This document shows, piece by piece, positions 17,807-25,524 of a stretch of 27,500 nt of DNA. The translations under genes were made by a program, and so were the position numbers. This DNA comes from Symbiodinium natans (lineage: Eukaryota; Sar; Dinophyceae; Suessiales; Symbiodiniaceae): positions 115,001 through 142,500 of the forward strand of contig CAJNDS010002770.1 of assembly GCA_905221605.1 (NCBI GenBank), given 5' to 3'. The notes under the pieces are model-generated. The model searched no databases. It was not told the DNA's origin and worked only from the letters and a program-made list of their open reading frames with translations. The number at the start of each line of letters is the position of its first letter. Positions within the stretch are counted from its first letter, which is position 1.

Positions 17807-17884
17807 CAGACAAGCGTCCGTCTTGCACATGGGGGCGAGTGCTGCCGAGTGCTGCGCCGTCGGCCCGAAGGAGGCGTAGAAGGC
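17807..17884 (-). CDS. Candidate exon (exon 1 seen of model 17884-17133)
   Basis: The acceptor CCCGGTCCAG is followed by 26 codons (AFYASFGPTAQHSAALAP then MCKTDACL), ending CTG|GTTTAG. Phase 0 at both ends, GC-ending codons. One of the more convincing islands. Family not recognised. Confidence 0.45.
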
Positions 17885-17939
17885 CTGGACCGGGACTAGG
17901 CGGGTCCATAGATACTATGTATTTACTACATATACTATA

Positions 17940-17941
17940 AA

Positions 17942-17983
<42 letters not shown>

Positions 17984-18358
17984 CTACATGTATTTTATAT
18001 ATAGTATACTCTACATAATATATATATATATATAATTAGATATATTCTCGGGATTATACATGCACATGGGTATAGTATCTTTAAGAGTTCTTTGTCGGCT
18101 TAGGGTTAAGGGTTTAGGCTATGGAACCTGGGAACTCTTAAAGATACTATATAGCGTATGTACATTATATGCACAGAGAGAGAGAGAGTAGGTGAACATG
18201 TACTACATGTACAAAATATACATATATATATATATATATCATATACTCTACATATTATGTATGCATCTATATATATATATATATATATACATACTCGTTA
18301 GTATATATGTACATCTACAGAGACAGAGAGAGAGAGAGAGAGAGAGTGTGAGGGAGAG

Positions 18359-18406
<48 letters not shown>

Positions 18407-18415
18407 TAGGTGAAG
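17940..18415. repeat. AT and GA microsatellite block
   Basis: (TA)n runs at 17944-17982, 18017-18034, 18220-18238 and 18269-18288, and (GA)n runs at 18173-18188 and 18322-18410. A short family C element is embedded at 18071-18151. The plus frame through this block is pure low-complexity. Confidence 0.95.
18071..18151. mobile_element. 81-bp hairpin element, family C, perfect 20-bp inverted ends
   Basis: TATAGTATCTTTAAGAGTTC at 18071-18090 is exactly inverted at 18132-18151. The 41-base loop contains TTAGGGTTAAGGGTTTAGG, telomere-like sequence. Single copy in the window. It could be a MITE or a structured RNA element. Confidence 0.7.
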
Positions 18416-18596
18416 GATGTGGATGCAGCGGAAGAGTCCATGGCATATATATGTACATCTACAGAGACATGGAAGGCTGCAGCACGGTCGCCCTGCCTCG
18501 AGAGGACCAGTCTCCTGCAGTGGTAGGGGTTCAGGGTGAAGGGTTTAGGGTTTGGCGTTTGGGCTGGGGTTTGGGGTTTAGGGTTTAGAGTTTAGG

Positions 18597-18745
18597 GCCA
18601 GGGTTTGGGGTTTGGGGTTTGGGGTTTGGGGTTTGGGGTTTGGGGTTGGGGTTTGGGGTTTGGGGTTTGGGGTTTGGGGTTTGGGGTTTGGGGTTTGGGG
18701 TTTGGGGTTTGGGGTTTGGGGTTTGGGGTTTGGGGTTTGGGGTTT
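18597..18745 (+). repeat. Pure TTTGGGG array
   Basis: About twenty TTTGGGG units with one shortened copy near 18645, grading into TTTAGGG at its right end. This variant lacks the stop codon present in TTTAGGG, so all six frames are open through it. Strong G-quadruplex potential. Confidence 0.97.
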
Positions 18746-18997
18746 AGGGTTTAGGGTTTAGGGCTTTCGAAACTCCTGCGCCTGTGGGGAACCAGAACCC
18801 TGGAGCCTCCACCAATTCTGGGGAGCATGGGGTTCCAGGCTGGACGACACGCCCCGGTGTGAACACCCCAATCCCGAAACCCGAAACCCTAAAACCCGAA
18901 ACCCTAAACCCGAACCCCGAAACCCTAAACCCTAAACACACAACCCCTACACCCTGAACTCTCAATCCTGAAGCCCTGTCTTCTTCGGCTTCGGGCT

Positions 18998-19076
18998 TCA
19001 GGGTCTCGGGTCCTGCGCGAGGGCAAAGTACTTGAAGTACCATTCCGTGAACTCCGTGAAGTCCACGTAGCCATTC
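18998..19076 (-). CDS. EF-hand terminal exon (second half of a Ca2+-binding loop)
   Basis: Acceptor CTAAATTCAG, one base, then 25 codons and TGA on the minus strand: NGYVDFTEFTEWYFKYF continuing to ALAQDPRP. N-G-Y-V-D-F-T-E-F is the second half of an EF-hand loop (positions 5-13, with Gly6, hydrophobic 8, Glu12, Phe13) followed by its exit helix. The intron therefore splits the loop after position 4; the exon carrying the first half (D-x-D) was not found. The Trp/Tyr-rich exit helix is unusual. Member of the calmodulin/CDPK/calcineurin-B superfamily at most; no closer identity. Confidence 0.55.
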
Positions 19077-19121
19077 CTGAATTTAGGTTAGGAACTTTCT
19101 TTCATCCGAATGCCGAAAGCC

Positions 19122-19218
19122 CTAAGGATCCATCCTATATGGTATATACGTCTTAAAGGGGCTCCTATATCTCAGCTGTAGGCCAAAGTATATACTACAT
19201 ATGTACATTGGTCCTTAG
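19122..19218. mobile_element. Inverted-repeat element, family A copy 3
   Basis: Begins CTAAGGATCCAT and ends ATTGGTCCTTAG. The interior (GTATATACGTCTTAAAGG, then CTCCTATATCTCAGCTGTAG) aligns with copy 2. The arms are more diverged than in copy 2 and no telomeric tract is inserted. Confidence 0.7.
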
Positions 19219-19299
19219 CCAAGCCCACCACCCCAAAAACTACCACCCCCCCATCAAACCTAAACGCCCAGAACGCTAAAACCCGGCGGCACCGATACG

Positions 19300-19580
19300 A
19301 CCGGAAGCATGGAAGCTTCGTATGTATGTCGGATCCTCTTGCAAGTGGTCATCTAAAACATGCGATTCGAATGAGTTTGTGTGTCTCGAAAGGAATAGGT
19401 TCGGGTGGCTTGCCGCTGTCGATAGCGTGGGGCGCTCATAAAAACAGGGGCCAATCGATGCACCCGATGACCTCTTCGAACAAGACCCAAAGCCCAGCTC
19501 TGCTCAAGATCCCCCCTCCTTTCAACACTATCATGTTTGTGGGCCCCTTCCGAAAGGCACATGTTTCCAAAACTTCTACT
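19300..19580. other. 270-bp island, open on both strands, no recognised gene
   Basis: Plus-strand frame of 90 codons (19326-19598) and minus-strand frames of 69 and about 45 codons overlap. None has a recognisable domain. It is bounded on the right by CCCTAAA/CCCCAAA blocks. Possible exon, strand unknown. Confidence 0.35.
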
Positions 19581-19902
19581 GTAAACCCTAAGCCCTAAAC
19601 CCTAAACCCCAAACCCTAAACCCCAAAACCCTAAACCCCAAAACCCTCAACCCCAAAACCCTCAACCCCAAAACCCTAAGCCCCAAAACCCTAAACCCCG
19701 GAAACTCGGGAAGCTCAAAGGCCAGTCGAGGTGCCTGTCTTTGTCCAATTCGCACCAGAAGCGCTGGATTCGGTTCTGTGGCAAGTCCTGGAGTAGGCTT
19801 ACAAGGGCTCACGGTCAGGGGTTTAAGGGTTTAGCGCCCTAAACCCTAAACCCTAAACCCTAAACCCTAAACCCTAAACCCTAAACCCCAAACCCCAAAC
19901 CG
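19580..19902 (-). repeat. CCCTAAA/CCCCAAAA blocks
   Basis: 19580-19700 mixes CCCTAAA with the 8-mer CCCCAAAA; 19840-19902 is canonical CCCTAAA ending in CCCCAAA. The island 19903-19995 to the right is open on both strands, with a GTGAGT donor on plus and a CGCTTCAG acceptor on minus. Confidence 0.9.
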
Positions 19903-20129
19903 GTGCTGAGTTTGCTTGTTTCTGGGGTGGGAGTCACTGGGCTAGCTGCATCGTGAGTTTTGGGTCTTTGAGTCCTGAAGCGGCCCAACACCTCTTGACC
20001 CCTAAACCCTAAACTCCCCTAAGCCCTAGCCTTCAACGCCTGTTACCCCCTTTCGCCCCTTCTACCCCCAAACCCTAAACGCTCAACCCTAAACCTTAAA
20101 CCCAAACCCTTAAGTCCCTGAACTCGAAC

Positions 20130-20225
20130 TGGCCCAAGGCGCCGATCTCTCTGAAACGTGGAGCAGCTTCAACATCCTGGGCGGGGTACAAACCATTCTG
20201 CAAGTCCCTTCGACATGGGAGGGGC
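20130..20225. other. Open island, strand unresolved
   Basis: Plus reads ELAQGADLSETWSSFNILGG without a stop. Minus, after acceptor GGACTTGCAG, reads NGLYPAQDVEAAPRFREIGA then LGQFEFRDL. Both look coding. The minus reading would sit between the two EF-hand exons, but its phase fits neither directly. Confidence 0.35.
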
Positions 20226-20536
20226 TTAGGGTTTAAGGTTTAGGGTTTAGGGTTCGGGGTTGTTGGATGTTAAGAATTTCGGGCTTAGGGTCTTAAGGTT
20301 TGGGACTTTGAGGTTTGGTGTCTTCAGGTGTTTAGGACTTTAGGGTTGAGGGTCTTAACATCTAGGGCTGCAGGGCTTCAGGGCTTTGGGGGTCCTAAAC
20401 CCGCAATGGCGGGTTGTGGAGGTCGGGATTCAGGATCCAGGGTTTAGGTTTAAGGTTCAGGGTTAAGGGTTCGGAGTTCCTCACTTCAGGAATTCGGAGA
20501 CCTCCCATCCCCGAAAGTGAAGCCCTGCCAACGTAC

Positions 20537-20622
20537 GGTTTAGGGTTTAGGGTTTAGGGTTTAGGGTTTAGGGTTTAGGGTTTAGGGTTTAGGGTTTAGG
20601 GTTTAGGGTTTAGGGTTTAGGG
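20537..20622 (+). repeat. Interstitial telomeric array, TTTAGGG orientation
   Basis: Twelve perfect units. Preceded by a short open island (20494-20535) with CACTTCAG acceptor and GTACGG donor on plus. Confidence 0.97.
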
Positions 20623-20866
20623 AGGCTTCAGGGCTGAGGAAGGGATGGCTTCAGCCCTCGACCATCTCCAACCCCCCTAAAAACAACCTAATCCCTCCGA
20701 GCCAGTGAAGAAGTGAACGCCCTAAACCCTAAGCCCTGAAGGCCTTAAACCTTAAACCCTAAACCCTAAACCCTAAACCCCCCTAATCCCCCCCGAAAAA
20801 CGCTAAACCCTAAACCCTAAACCCCCCCCCCCCCCTGAACCCCCCCCAAAAAACCCTAAATCCCAC

Positions 20867-20932
20867 AGTGGCTCATCTTCTCGAACTCGCTGTAGTCAAT
20901 CTGGCCCGACCGGTCCAAGTCGTAGCCTCGAT
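20867..20932 (-). CDS. EF-hand exon (complete Ca2+-binding loop)
   Basis: The minus-strand reading RGYDLDRSGQIDYSEFEKM contains a full canonical loop D-L-D-R-S-G-Q-I-D-Y-S-E followed by Phe: Asp at 1 and 3, Ser 5, Gly 6, Ile 8, Asp 9, Glu 12. All Ca2+ ligands are present, so it should bind. Suggested borders are acceptor CCCTCTCAAG and donor CACT|GTGGGATTTAG, but the frame is open a further 20 codons upstream (LKSPKSLKAPKRAPSQ), so the exon may be longer. Flanked by CCCTAAA on the left and TTTAGGG on the right. Likely the same minus-strand gene as exon 18998-19076. Confidence 0.62.
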
Positions 20933-20984
20933 CTTGAGAGGGTGCTCTTTTGGGGGCTTTCAGGCTCTTGGGGCTCTTCAGGGT

Positions 20985-21030
20985 TTAGGGTTTAGGGTTT
21001 AGGGTTTAGGGTTTAGGGTTTAGGGTTTAG
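20985..21030 (+). repeat. TTTAGGG array right of the EF-hand exon
   Basis: Six canonical units, degenerate on both sides. Confidence 0.93.
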
Positions 21031-21144
21031 GGATAGGGTTTATGGGGCTTAGGGGACAAGGGAGTTGTGGTTTCAGGGTTCCGGGTTGCGACATGTTGTG
21101 GATTCAGCGTTTGAGGCCTGGAGGACTTCAGGGGTCCAAGATTC

Positions 21145-21247
21145 TGTTAGGGTTTAGGGTTTAGGGTTTCGGGTTTAGGGTTTAGGGTTAGGGTTTCGGG
21201 TTTCGGGTTTCGGGTTAGGGTTTAGGGTTTCGGGTTTCGGGTTTAGT
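21145..21247 (+). repeat. TTTAGGG/TTTCGGG alternating array
   Basis: Canonical units interleaved with runs of TTTCGGG and shortened TTAGGG. TTTCGGG is rare elsewhere in the window. Confidence 0.9.
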
Positions 21248-21609
21248 TAGGGTTACGGGTTCCTTACGGTTCTAGGGCTTTATGACCTTAAACCCTTACA
21301 ACCTGAAGCCCTAGGGTTTGGGGCAGGTTCAGGGGGTTAGAGCTTTAGGGTGGAGGGGGGTCCAAGAGTGACAAAAAGCTGGAGGGTTTAGGGTCTAGGG
21401 TCCAGGGATGAGGGCCGTTTAGGTTTTAGTGTTTAGGGTCCCCAACCGCCTTTAAAGGGTTCTGACGCATGGGCCCTTATTTTGTATAGCGTATATAGGG
21501 GGTATGTAAGAGGTACCCTTGTAAGGGCTCATACTACGGGACCATGAAACTGCCCTCAGAACCGTAAACCCTAAACCCTAAACCGGGGGGGTGGGGGGAG
21601 GGGGGGAGG

Positions 21610-21680
21610 TATAGAAGTATGTCCAGTCAAGGCGCAGTCAAACTGATGCTTGACCTTGTCCATGTCAATGCCTTTCTGAG
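21610..21680 (-). CDS. Possible exon
   Basis: The acceptor CGAGTTTCCCTCAG is followed by KGIDMDKVKHQFDCALTGHT on the minus strand, running on into a Pro-rich stretch (poly-C). Possible donor inside at AAG|GTCAAG. I-D-M-D-K resembles the start of an EF-hand loop, but the rest of the loop is absent, so this is only suggestive. Confidence 0.27.
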
Positions 21681-21692
21681 GGAAACTCGAAA

Positions 21693-21905
21693 GGTAAACC
21701 CTATAACGCCTGTAAACCCTATAAACCCTGTAAACCCTATAAACCCTGTAAACCCTATAAACACTATAAACCCCATGAACCCTACAAACCCAATAAACCC
21801 AATAAACCCAATAAACTTTATAAAACAATAGAAACCCTATGAATCCGACAAACGCTGCAAACCCCATAGACCCTACAATAACCCCACAAACCCTCTAAAC
21901 CTTGC
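21693..21905 (-). repeat. 14-bp higher-order repeat CCCTGTAAACCCTATAAA
   Basis: Alternating CCCTGTAAA and CCCTATAAA units (about 21705-21770), then ATAAACCCA units, then degenerate forms. A related CCTATAAA-rich stretch lies at 22395-22475. Confidence 0.9.
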
Positions 21906-22273
21906 AAACCCGATATGATGACCCTGCAAGCCCTTTGAGCCCTATAATAACCCTACCATGACACTTTTCAGCAGAACCGGCTGGGTAGGGAAGGAGCCAT
22001 ACCGCACCGAACCGAACCTTTCCCTCCCCCACCCCTACACCCCCAACTCCCACACCCCTAAACATCTGCGCGCCTGGGCCCCCTACACCCCTAGCCCGCG
22101 ACACCCCCAGACCCCCACTTAGCGACTTCCGACCTCGACCGCACCCATCTACCACCATGGGCCCCTATAGCCCCCCTACACCCCTACCCCCCCCACACCC
22201 CCCTACCCCCCTTGCACAAACCCTGTAAACTCGAAAACCCTTTTCATAGCACTACAAACCCTAAACCCTACAC

Positions 22274-22339
22274 TTTGAAGCGTCGGTGCAACAGCAGTGA
22301 TGCTTCTTCGCCAGCTCCAGGGTCAGGTCGTCGGCCCTC
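22274..22339 (-). CDS. Candidate internal exon, His/Cys cluster
   Basis: The acceptor CAAGCCTCAG is followed by one base, 21 codons (starting RADDLTLELAKKHHCCCTD) and two bases to a donor AAA|GTGTAGGG. The HHCCC cluster might bind metal or be modified. Product unknown. Confidence 0.35.
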
Positions 22340-22552
22340 CTGAGGCTTGAAAGGCTTCAAGGGATGCGCTCCGCCTTTTGGGCCTAAACTGCAAAAAGCC
22401 TATAAACCCTATTAACTTTATAAACCCTGTAAACCCTTTAAACCCTATGAACCCTACAACCCTATAAACCCAAGACCCTAAGCACCCCAAACCCGAAACA
22501 CTAAACCCTAAAACTGTTGCAACCCTGCAAAACAAAAAGACCGCAATTGGGG

Positions 22553-22622
22553 GCTCCCTAAACCCTAAACCCTAAACCCTAAACCCTAAACCCTAAACCC
22601 TAAAACCTAAAACCTAAACCCT
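22553..22622 (-). repeat. CCCTAAA array
   Basis: Eight or nine units, last ones decayed (CCTAAAA). The island 22625-22700 on its right is open on both strands (plus starts with ATG: MSARWLLCVPGEGRLVCE; minus YRDHIFCLAHKPTFAG). Confidence 0.94.
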
Positions 22623-22754
22623 CAACTCGATGTCGGCTCGGTGGCTTCTGTGTGTCCCCGGCGAAGGTCGGCTTGTGTGCGAGGCAGAAGATGTGATCGC
22701 GGTACCTTATAGTTTGCAGTTGTTTAGGGCTGAGGGCTTGATCAGAAGGTTCTT

Positions 22755-22926
22755 GTTTAGGGTTTAGGGCTAGGGTTTAGGGTTTAGGGTTTAGGGTTTA
22801 GGGTTTAGGGTTTAGGGTTTAGGGTTTAGGGTTTAGGGTTTAGGGTTTAGGGTTTAGGGTTTAGGGTTTAGGGTTTAGGGGTTTAGGGGTTTAGGGGTTT
22901 AGGGGTTAGGGTTTAGGGTTTAGGGC
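22755..22926 (+). repeat. Longest TTTAGGG array of the window
   Basis: About twenty-three units, the last few as TTTAGGGG. G-quadruplex potential. Confidence 0.97.
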
Positions 22927-23045
22927 TTCGTGTTTCAAGCATTGGGGATTCAGGCAGACGCTACGATCATGGCGCCTCAGCCCTCCAAAGCAACTCCTAA
23001 GCAGAGTCATCTTCCGCCCAGAAAAGGGACCACATGCAAGATCCC

Positions 23046-23125
23046 GAGGGCCCTGAACCCTAAACCCAAAGGGTTTAGGGTTTAGGGTTTAGGGTTTAGG
23101 GTTTAGGGAACCCTGAACCCTAAAC
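23046..23125. repeat. Telomeric palindrome: CCCTAAACCC-AAA-GGGTTTAGGG
   Basis: CCCTAAACCC (23058-23067) and GGGTTTAGGG (23071-23080) are separated by only three bases. The TTTAGGG run then ends abruptly at a second copy of CCCTGAACCCTAAAC (23110-23124), so the G-strand run looks inserted between two direct copies. Confidence 0.85.
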
Positions 23126-23589
23126 TGTTTAAATTTAGGGCTCAGGATTGAGGTTTCGTCCGAAAGCGGAAGGGCCAGAGTTGAGGTTCCAAGGATTGTG
23201 CAAATCCTACCACAACTCAAGCGTCCTTTTCAAACCTTAAACCCTAAACCCTAAACCATCAACCCCAACCCCCAAGTCGTATATCCAAAACCCTAAACTC
23301 TAAACCCTACAACCCCAAAACCCTACAGAAAAGGGTTCAGAAAAAAAGGTCCATCTGCGGCTCAGGGGTTTGGGTCACGTGCGGGCGAGCCGCCAAGAAA
23401 GGAACTGCGCTTTGTCGATCGGCCCCTCCTCGGCGTGTTACAGGCTCTTACCCCTATAACCCTAGAATCCTATCTTGGCTGCTCTTAGCAGGGTAGCTAT
23501 AAATTTAATTTTTAGCTGCTTTCTTAAGAAACCCAATAAACCCAAAAAGGTTAAAGATGTAAAGTTACAGTAAAGCACCACACAGCTAT

Positions 23590-24010
23590 AACCCTAAACC
23601 CGAGAACCCTGTAACCCTAAACAGTAACCCTGTAGCCCTAAACCCTAGAACCCGATAACCCTAAACCCGATTACCCTAAAACCCTACACCCTGAACCCCA
23701 AACCCTAAACCCTATAACCCTAAACCCTATAACCCTAAACCCATAAACTCTAAACCCTAAACCCCTAACCCCTAACCCCGAAACCCCGCCGAAACCCCGA
23801 AACCCCGAAACCCCGAAACCCCTAAACCCCTAAACCCCTAAACCCCTAAACCCCTAAACCCCTAAACCCCTAAACCCCTAAACCCCTAAACCCCCAAACC
23901 CTAAACCCTAAACCCTAAACCCTAAACCCTAAACTCTAAACCCCTAAACCCCTAAACCCCTAAACCCCTAAACGCTAAACCCTACAACCCTACAACCCTA
24001 AACCCTAAAC
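23590..24010 (-). repeat. Long CCCTAAA/CCCCTAAA/CCCCGAAA block
   Basis: About 420 bases: CCCTATAA-type units, five CCCCGAAA, ten CCCCTAAA 8-mers, six CCCTAAA, four CCCCTAAA, then CCCTACAA. Variants are clustered. Confidence 0.92.
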
Positions 24011-24035
24011 CGGCCGAAGAACATCGAACCCGCAG

Positions 24036-24063
24036 TCCAAGGCACGGCTGCCCGGCAGCGCAA
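24036..24063 (+). CDS. Candidate plus-strand micro-exon
   Basis: 28 bases (SKARLPGSA plus one base) between acceptor CGAACCCGCAG and a consensus donor CAA|GTAAGC. The one-base exit matches the two-base entry of exon 24430 and restores an Arg codon. Weak alone, stronger as a pair. Confidence 0.35.
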
Positions 24064-24296
24064 GTAAGCATCCTGCCAGTAGGGTTTAGGGTTTAGGGTT
24101 CAGGGTTTAGAGATTACGGTTTTAGGGTTTAAGAGCTGATATTAGGGTTTCGGGATTAGGTTTAGCGAATTAGGGTGACGGATGTAGGTTTTTTGCAAGA
24201 TTGGGGTTCTTTAGGTCCAGGTGAGGTTTCTAAACCCTACACCGGTATCCTAAACTGGCGAGAGCGCGCGCGCGTACAATGATGCACACCCTAAGC

Positions 24297-24400
24297 CCTA
24301 AACCCTAAACCCTAAACCCTAAACCCTAAACCCTAAACCCTAAACCCTAAACCCTAAACCCCAAACCCTAAACCTTATAAACCCTAAAGCCAAAATCCCT
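24297..24400 (-). repeat. CCCTAAA array
   Basis: Nine or ten units, then degenerate. Confidence 0.94.
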
Positions 24401-24429
24401 AAGCCTGAACCCCACTTGTCCCCCCCCAG

Positions 24430-24530
24430 GGGTCCTGGAGCAAGCCTTTTGGGATATCTGTGACGCCCAGGATGCGGAGCAAGCCTCAGTCTTCCAAGCG
24501 GTCCGGCTCGCGCTTCCCCTAAGAGTCCAT
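24430..24530 (+). CDS. Candidate plus-strand exon
   Basis: A strong acceptor (CCACTTGTCCCCCCCCAG) is followed by VLEQAFWDICDAQDAEQA then SVFQAVRLALPLR, an acidic-to-hydrophobic helix-like peptide. The 3' border is uncertain (possible donors GTACCT at 24531 or GTTGTA at 24545) because the exon runs into the left arm of a family A element. Minus alternatives are poorer. Confidence 0.42.
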
Positions 24531-24785
24531 GTACCTATACAGGGTTGTAGGGTTTAGGGTTTAGGCTCTATAGGGTTTAGGGTTTAGGGTTTAGGGTTTA
24601 GGGTTTAGGGTTTGGGGTTTGGGGTTTGGGGTTTGGGGTTTGGGGTTTGGGGTTTGGGGTTTGGGGTTTGGGGTTTGGGGTTTGGGGTTTGGGGTTTAGG
24701 GTTGTAGAATATACTTGGGCCTTGAAGGGGTTCCAGGATAAAGGTTTAGGATCCAAGTATATCCCATATAGGTACATTGTAGGTT
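24519..24785. mobile_element. Inverted-repeat element, family A copy 4, split by a telomeric array
   Basis: Left arm CTAAGAGTCCATGTACCTATA (24519-24539), core and right arm (24712-24785: ATATACTTGGGCCTTGAAGG, then ATAGGTACATTG) align with copy 2. Between them lie about 170 bases of TTTAGGG and TTTGGGG repeats, bounded on both sides by GGGTTGTAG. The insertion is where copy 1 also carries telomeric sequence. Confidence 0.65.
24607..24696 (+). repeat. TTTGGGG array inside family A copy 4
   Basis: Twelve TTTGGGG units between TTTAGGG units. Because TTTGGGG has no stop codon, long fortuitous frames cross it on both strands. Confidence 0.96.
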
Positions 24786-24801
24786 TTGCGGGCTTTTGTG
24801 T

Positions 24802-24980
24802 GCTGCAGAAGAGGGTGCAAAAGCAAGGAAGCGCACGAACCGAACACACGTGGGAGCTTTGCAGGGAAGCACCACTCTTGCCAGAACGGCCGAACGGACG
24901 TGTCTTGAGGGATGTCAGGCAAAGTTCAACAACCCCACACCCCCCTGCCCCCCACGAGACGAGTGGCCCAACGGACGATG
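24802..24980 (+). CDS. Candidate plus-strand exon with motif TCLEGCQAKFN
   Basis: The plus frame after CAG at 24807 reads EEGAKARKRTNRTHVG and on to RTAERTCLEGCQAKFN (motif 24898-24930). The motif recurs at 25311-25343 with synonymous differences. Cys-x3-Cys-x3-Phe resembles part of a zinc-finger, but the remaining ligands are not identified. Exon borders uncertain. Confidence 0.33.
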
Positions 24981-25084
24981 CCACCCGCCCTTGTTTACAG
25001 CCTGCTGCTCAATTTCTTTTGCCGAAGAGCCCCTCAACCCTAAACCATACACCCTAAACCCTAAACCCTAAACCCTAAGCCCAG

Positions 25085-25215
25085 AGCCTGGGGAAAACCA
25101 CCATTGCTAGCGTCCTTTGGACCGCCCGACACTGTGATGCCCTGTGGGATCCTGAGGAGGAAGGGTAAGCGACCAAGGCCCTTGGCCACAACTCTGCGCA
25201 ACTCCAACGAGTCCA
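25085..25215. other. Open island, strand unresolved
   Basis: The minus strand reads VVDSLELRRVVAKGLGRLPF then LLRIPQGITVSGGPKDAS, with a strong internal acceptor CTTACCCTTCCTCCTCAG. The plus strand is open too, with a GTAAGC site. Flanked by CCCTAAA left and TTTAGGG right, like other exon islands. Confidence 0.35.
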
Positions 25216-25307
25216 CCACCCCCCAAATTAGGGCGATTGGTAGGGGGGTTTAGGGTTTAGGGTTTAGGGTTTAGGGTTTAGAGTTTAGGGTCCCTTAAAC
25301 GAAAGCA

Positions 25308-25363
25308 TGTGCCTGCTGCAACGGCTGCCAGGCCAAGTTCAACAAGCGCTTGAAATGCTTAAG
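25308..25363 (+). CDS. Candidate plus-strand exon with motif ACCNGCQAKFN
   Basis: The plus frame reads CACCNGCQAKFNKRLKC. Compared with the copy at 24898-24930, codons for Gly, Cys and Ala differ only at third positions, which argues for selection on this frame. Left neighbour is a TTTAGGG array (25247-25290). Product unknown. Confidence 0.35.
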
Positions 25364-25516
25364 TTTTAAGGGCTGGAGGGCTTGAGGGTTGAAAAGCTTT
25401 GGGCAGGTGGAGCCTTTAAAACCTTACGCCCCACAAAAAAAACGTAAATCCTGAACCGCGAACACGAATCCCATGGAAGCCCTAAAACACAACCCCCTAA
25501 ACCCTAAACCCTAAAC

Positions 25517-25524
25517 CCTAAACC
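25517..25524. repeat. Left 8-bp target-site duplication (CCTAAACC)
   Basis: Identical to 26029-26036 and lying within CCCTAAA repeats. Removing the element and one copy restores an uninterrupted CCCTAAA register. Confidence 0.6.

Noticed and set aside
21460-21550. Fifth copy of element family A
   Set aside because: Contains TATATAGG and GGTACCC strings and small hairpins, but the core does not align with copies 2-4.
23380-23440. Third EF-hand (minus strand EEGPIDKAQFLSWRLAR)
   Set aside because: G-P-I-D-K-A-Q-F resembles the second half of a loop, but Gln replaces the essential Glu12, no clean acceptor exists, and the flanking arrays do not show the exon pattern.
24598-25057. 128- and 143-codon frames with heptapeptide repeats
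   Set aside because: They arise from the stop-free TTTGGGG/CCCCAAA array; only the non-repeat part (24802-24980) is kept as a possible exon.
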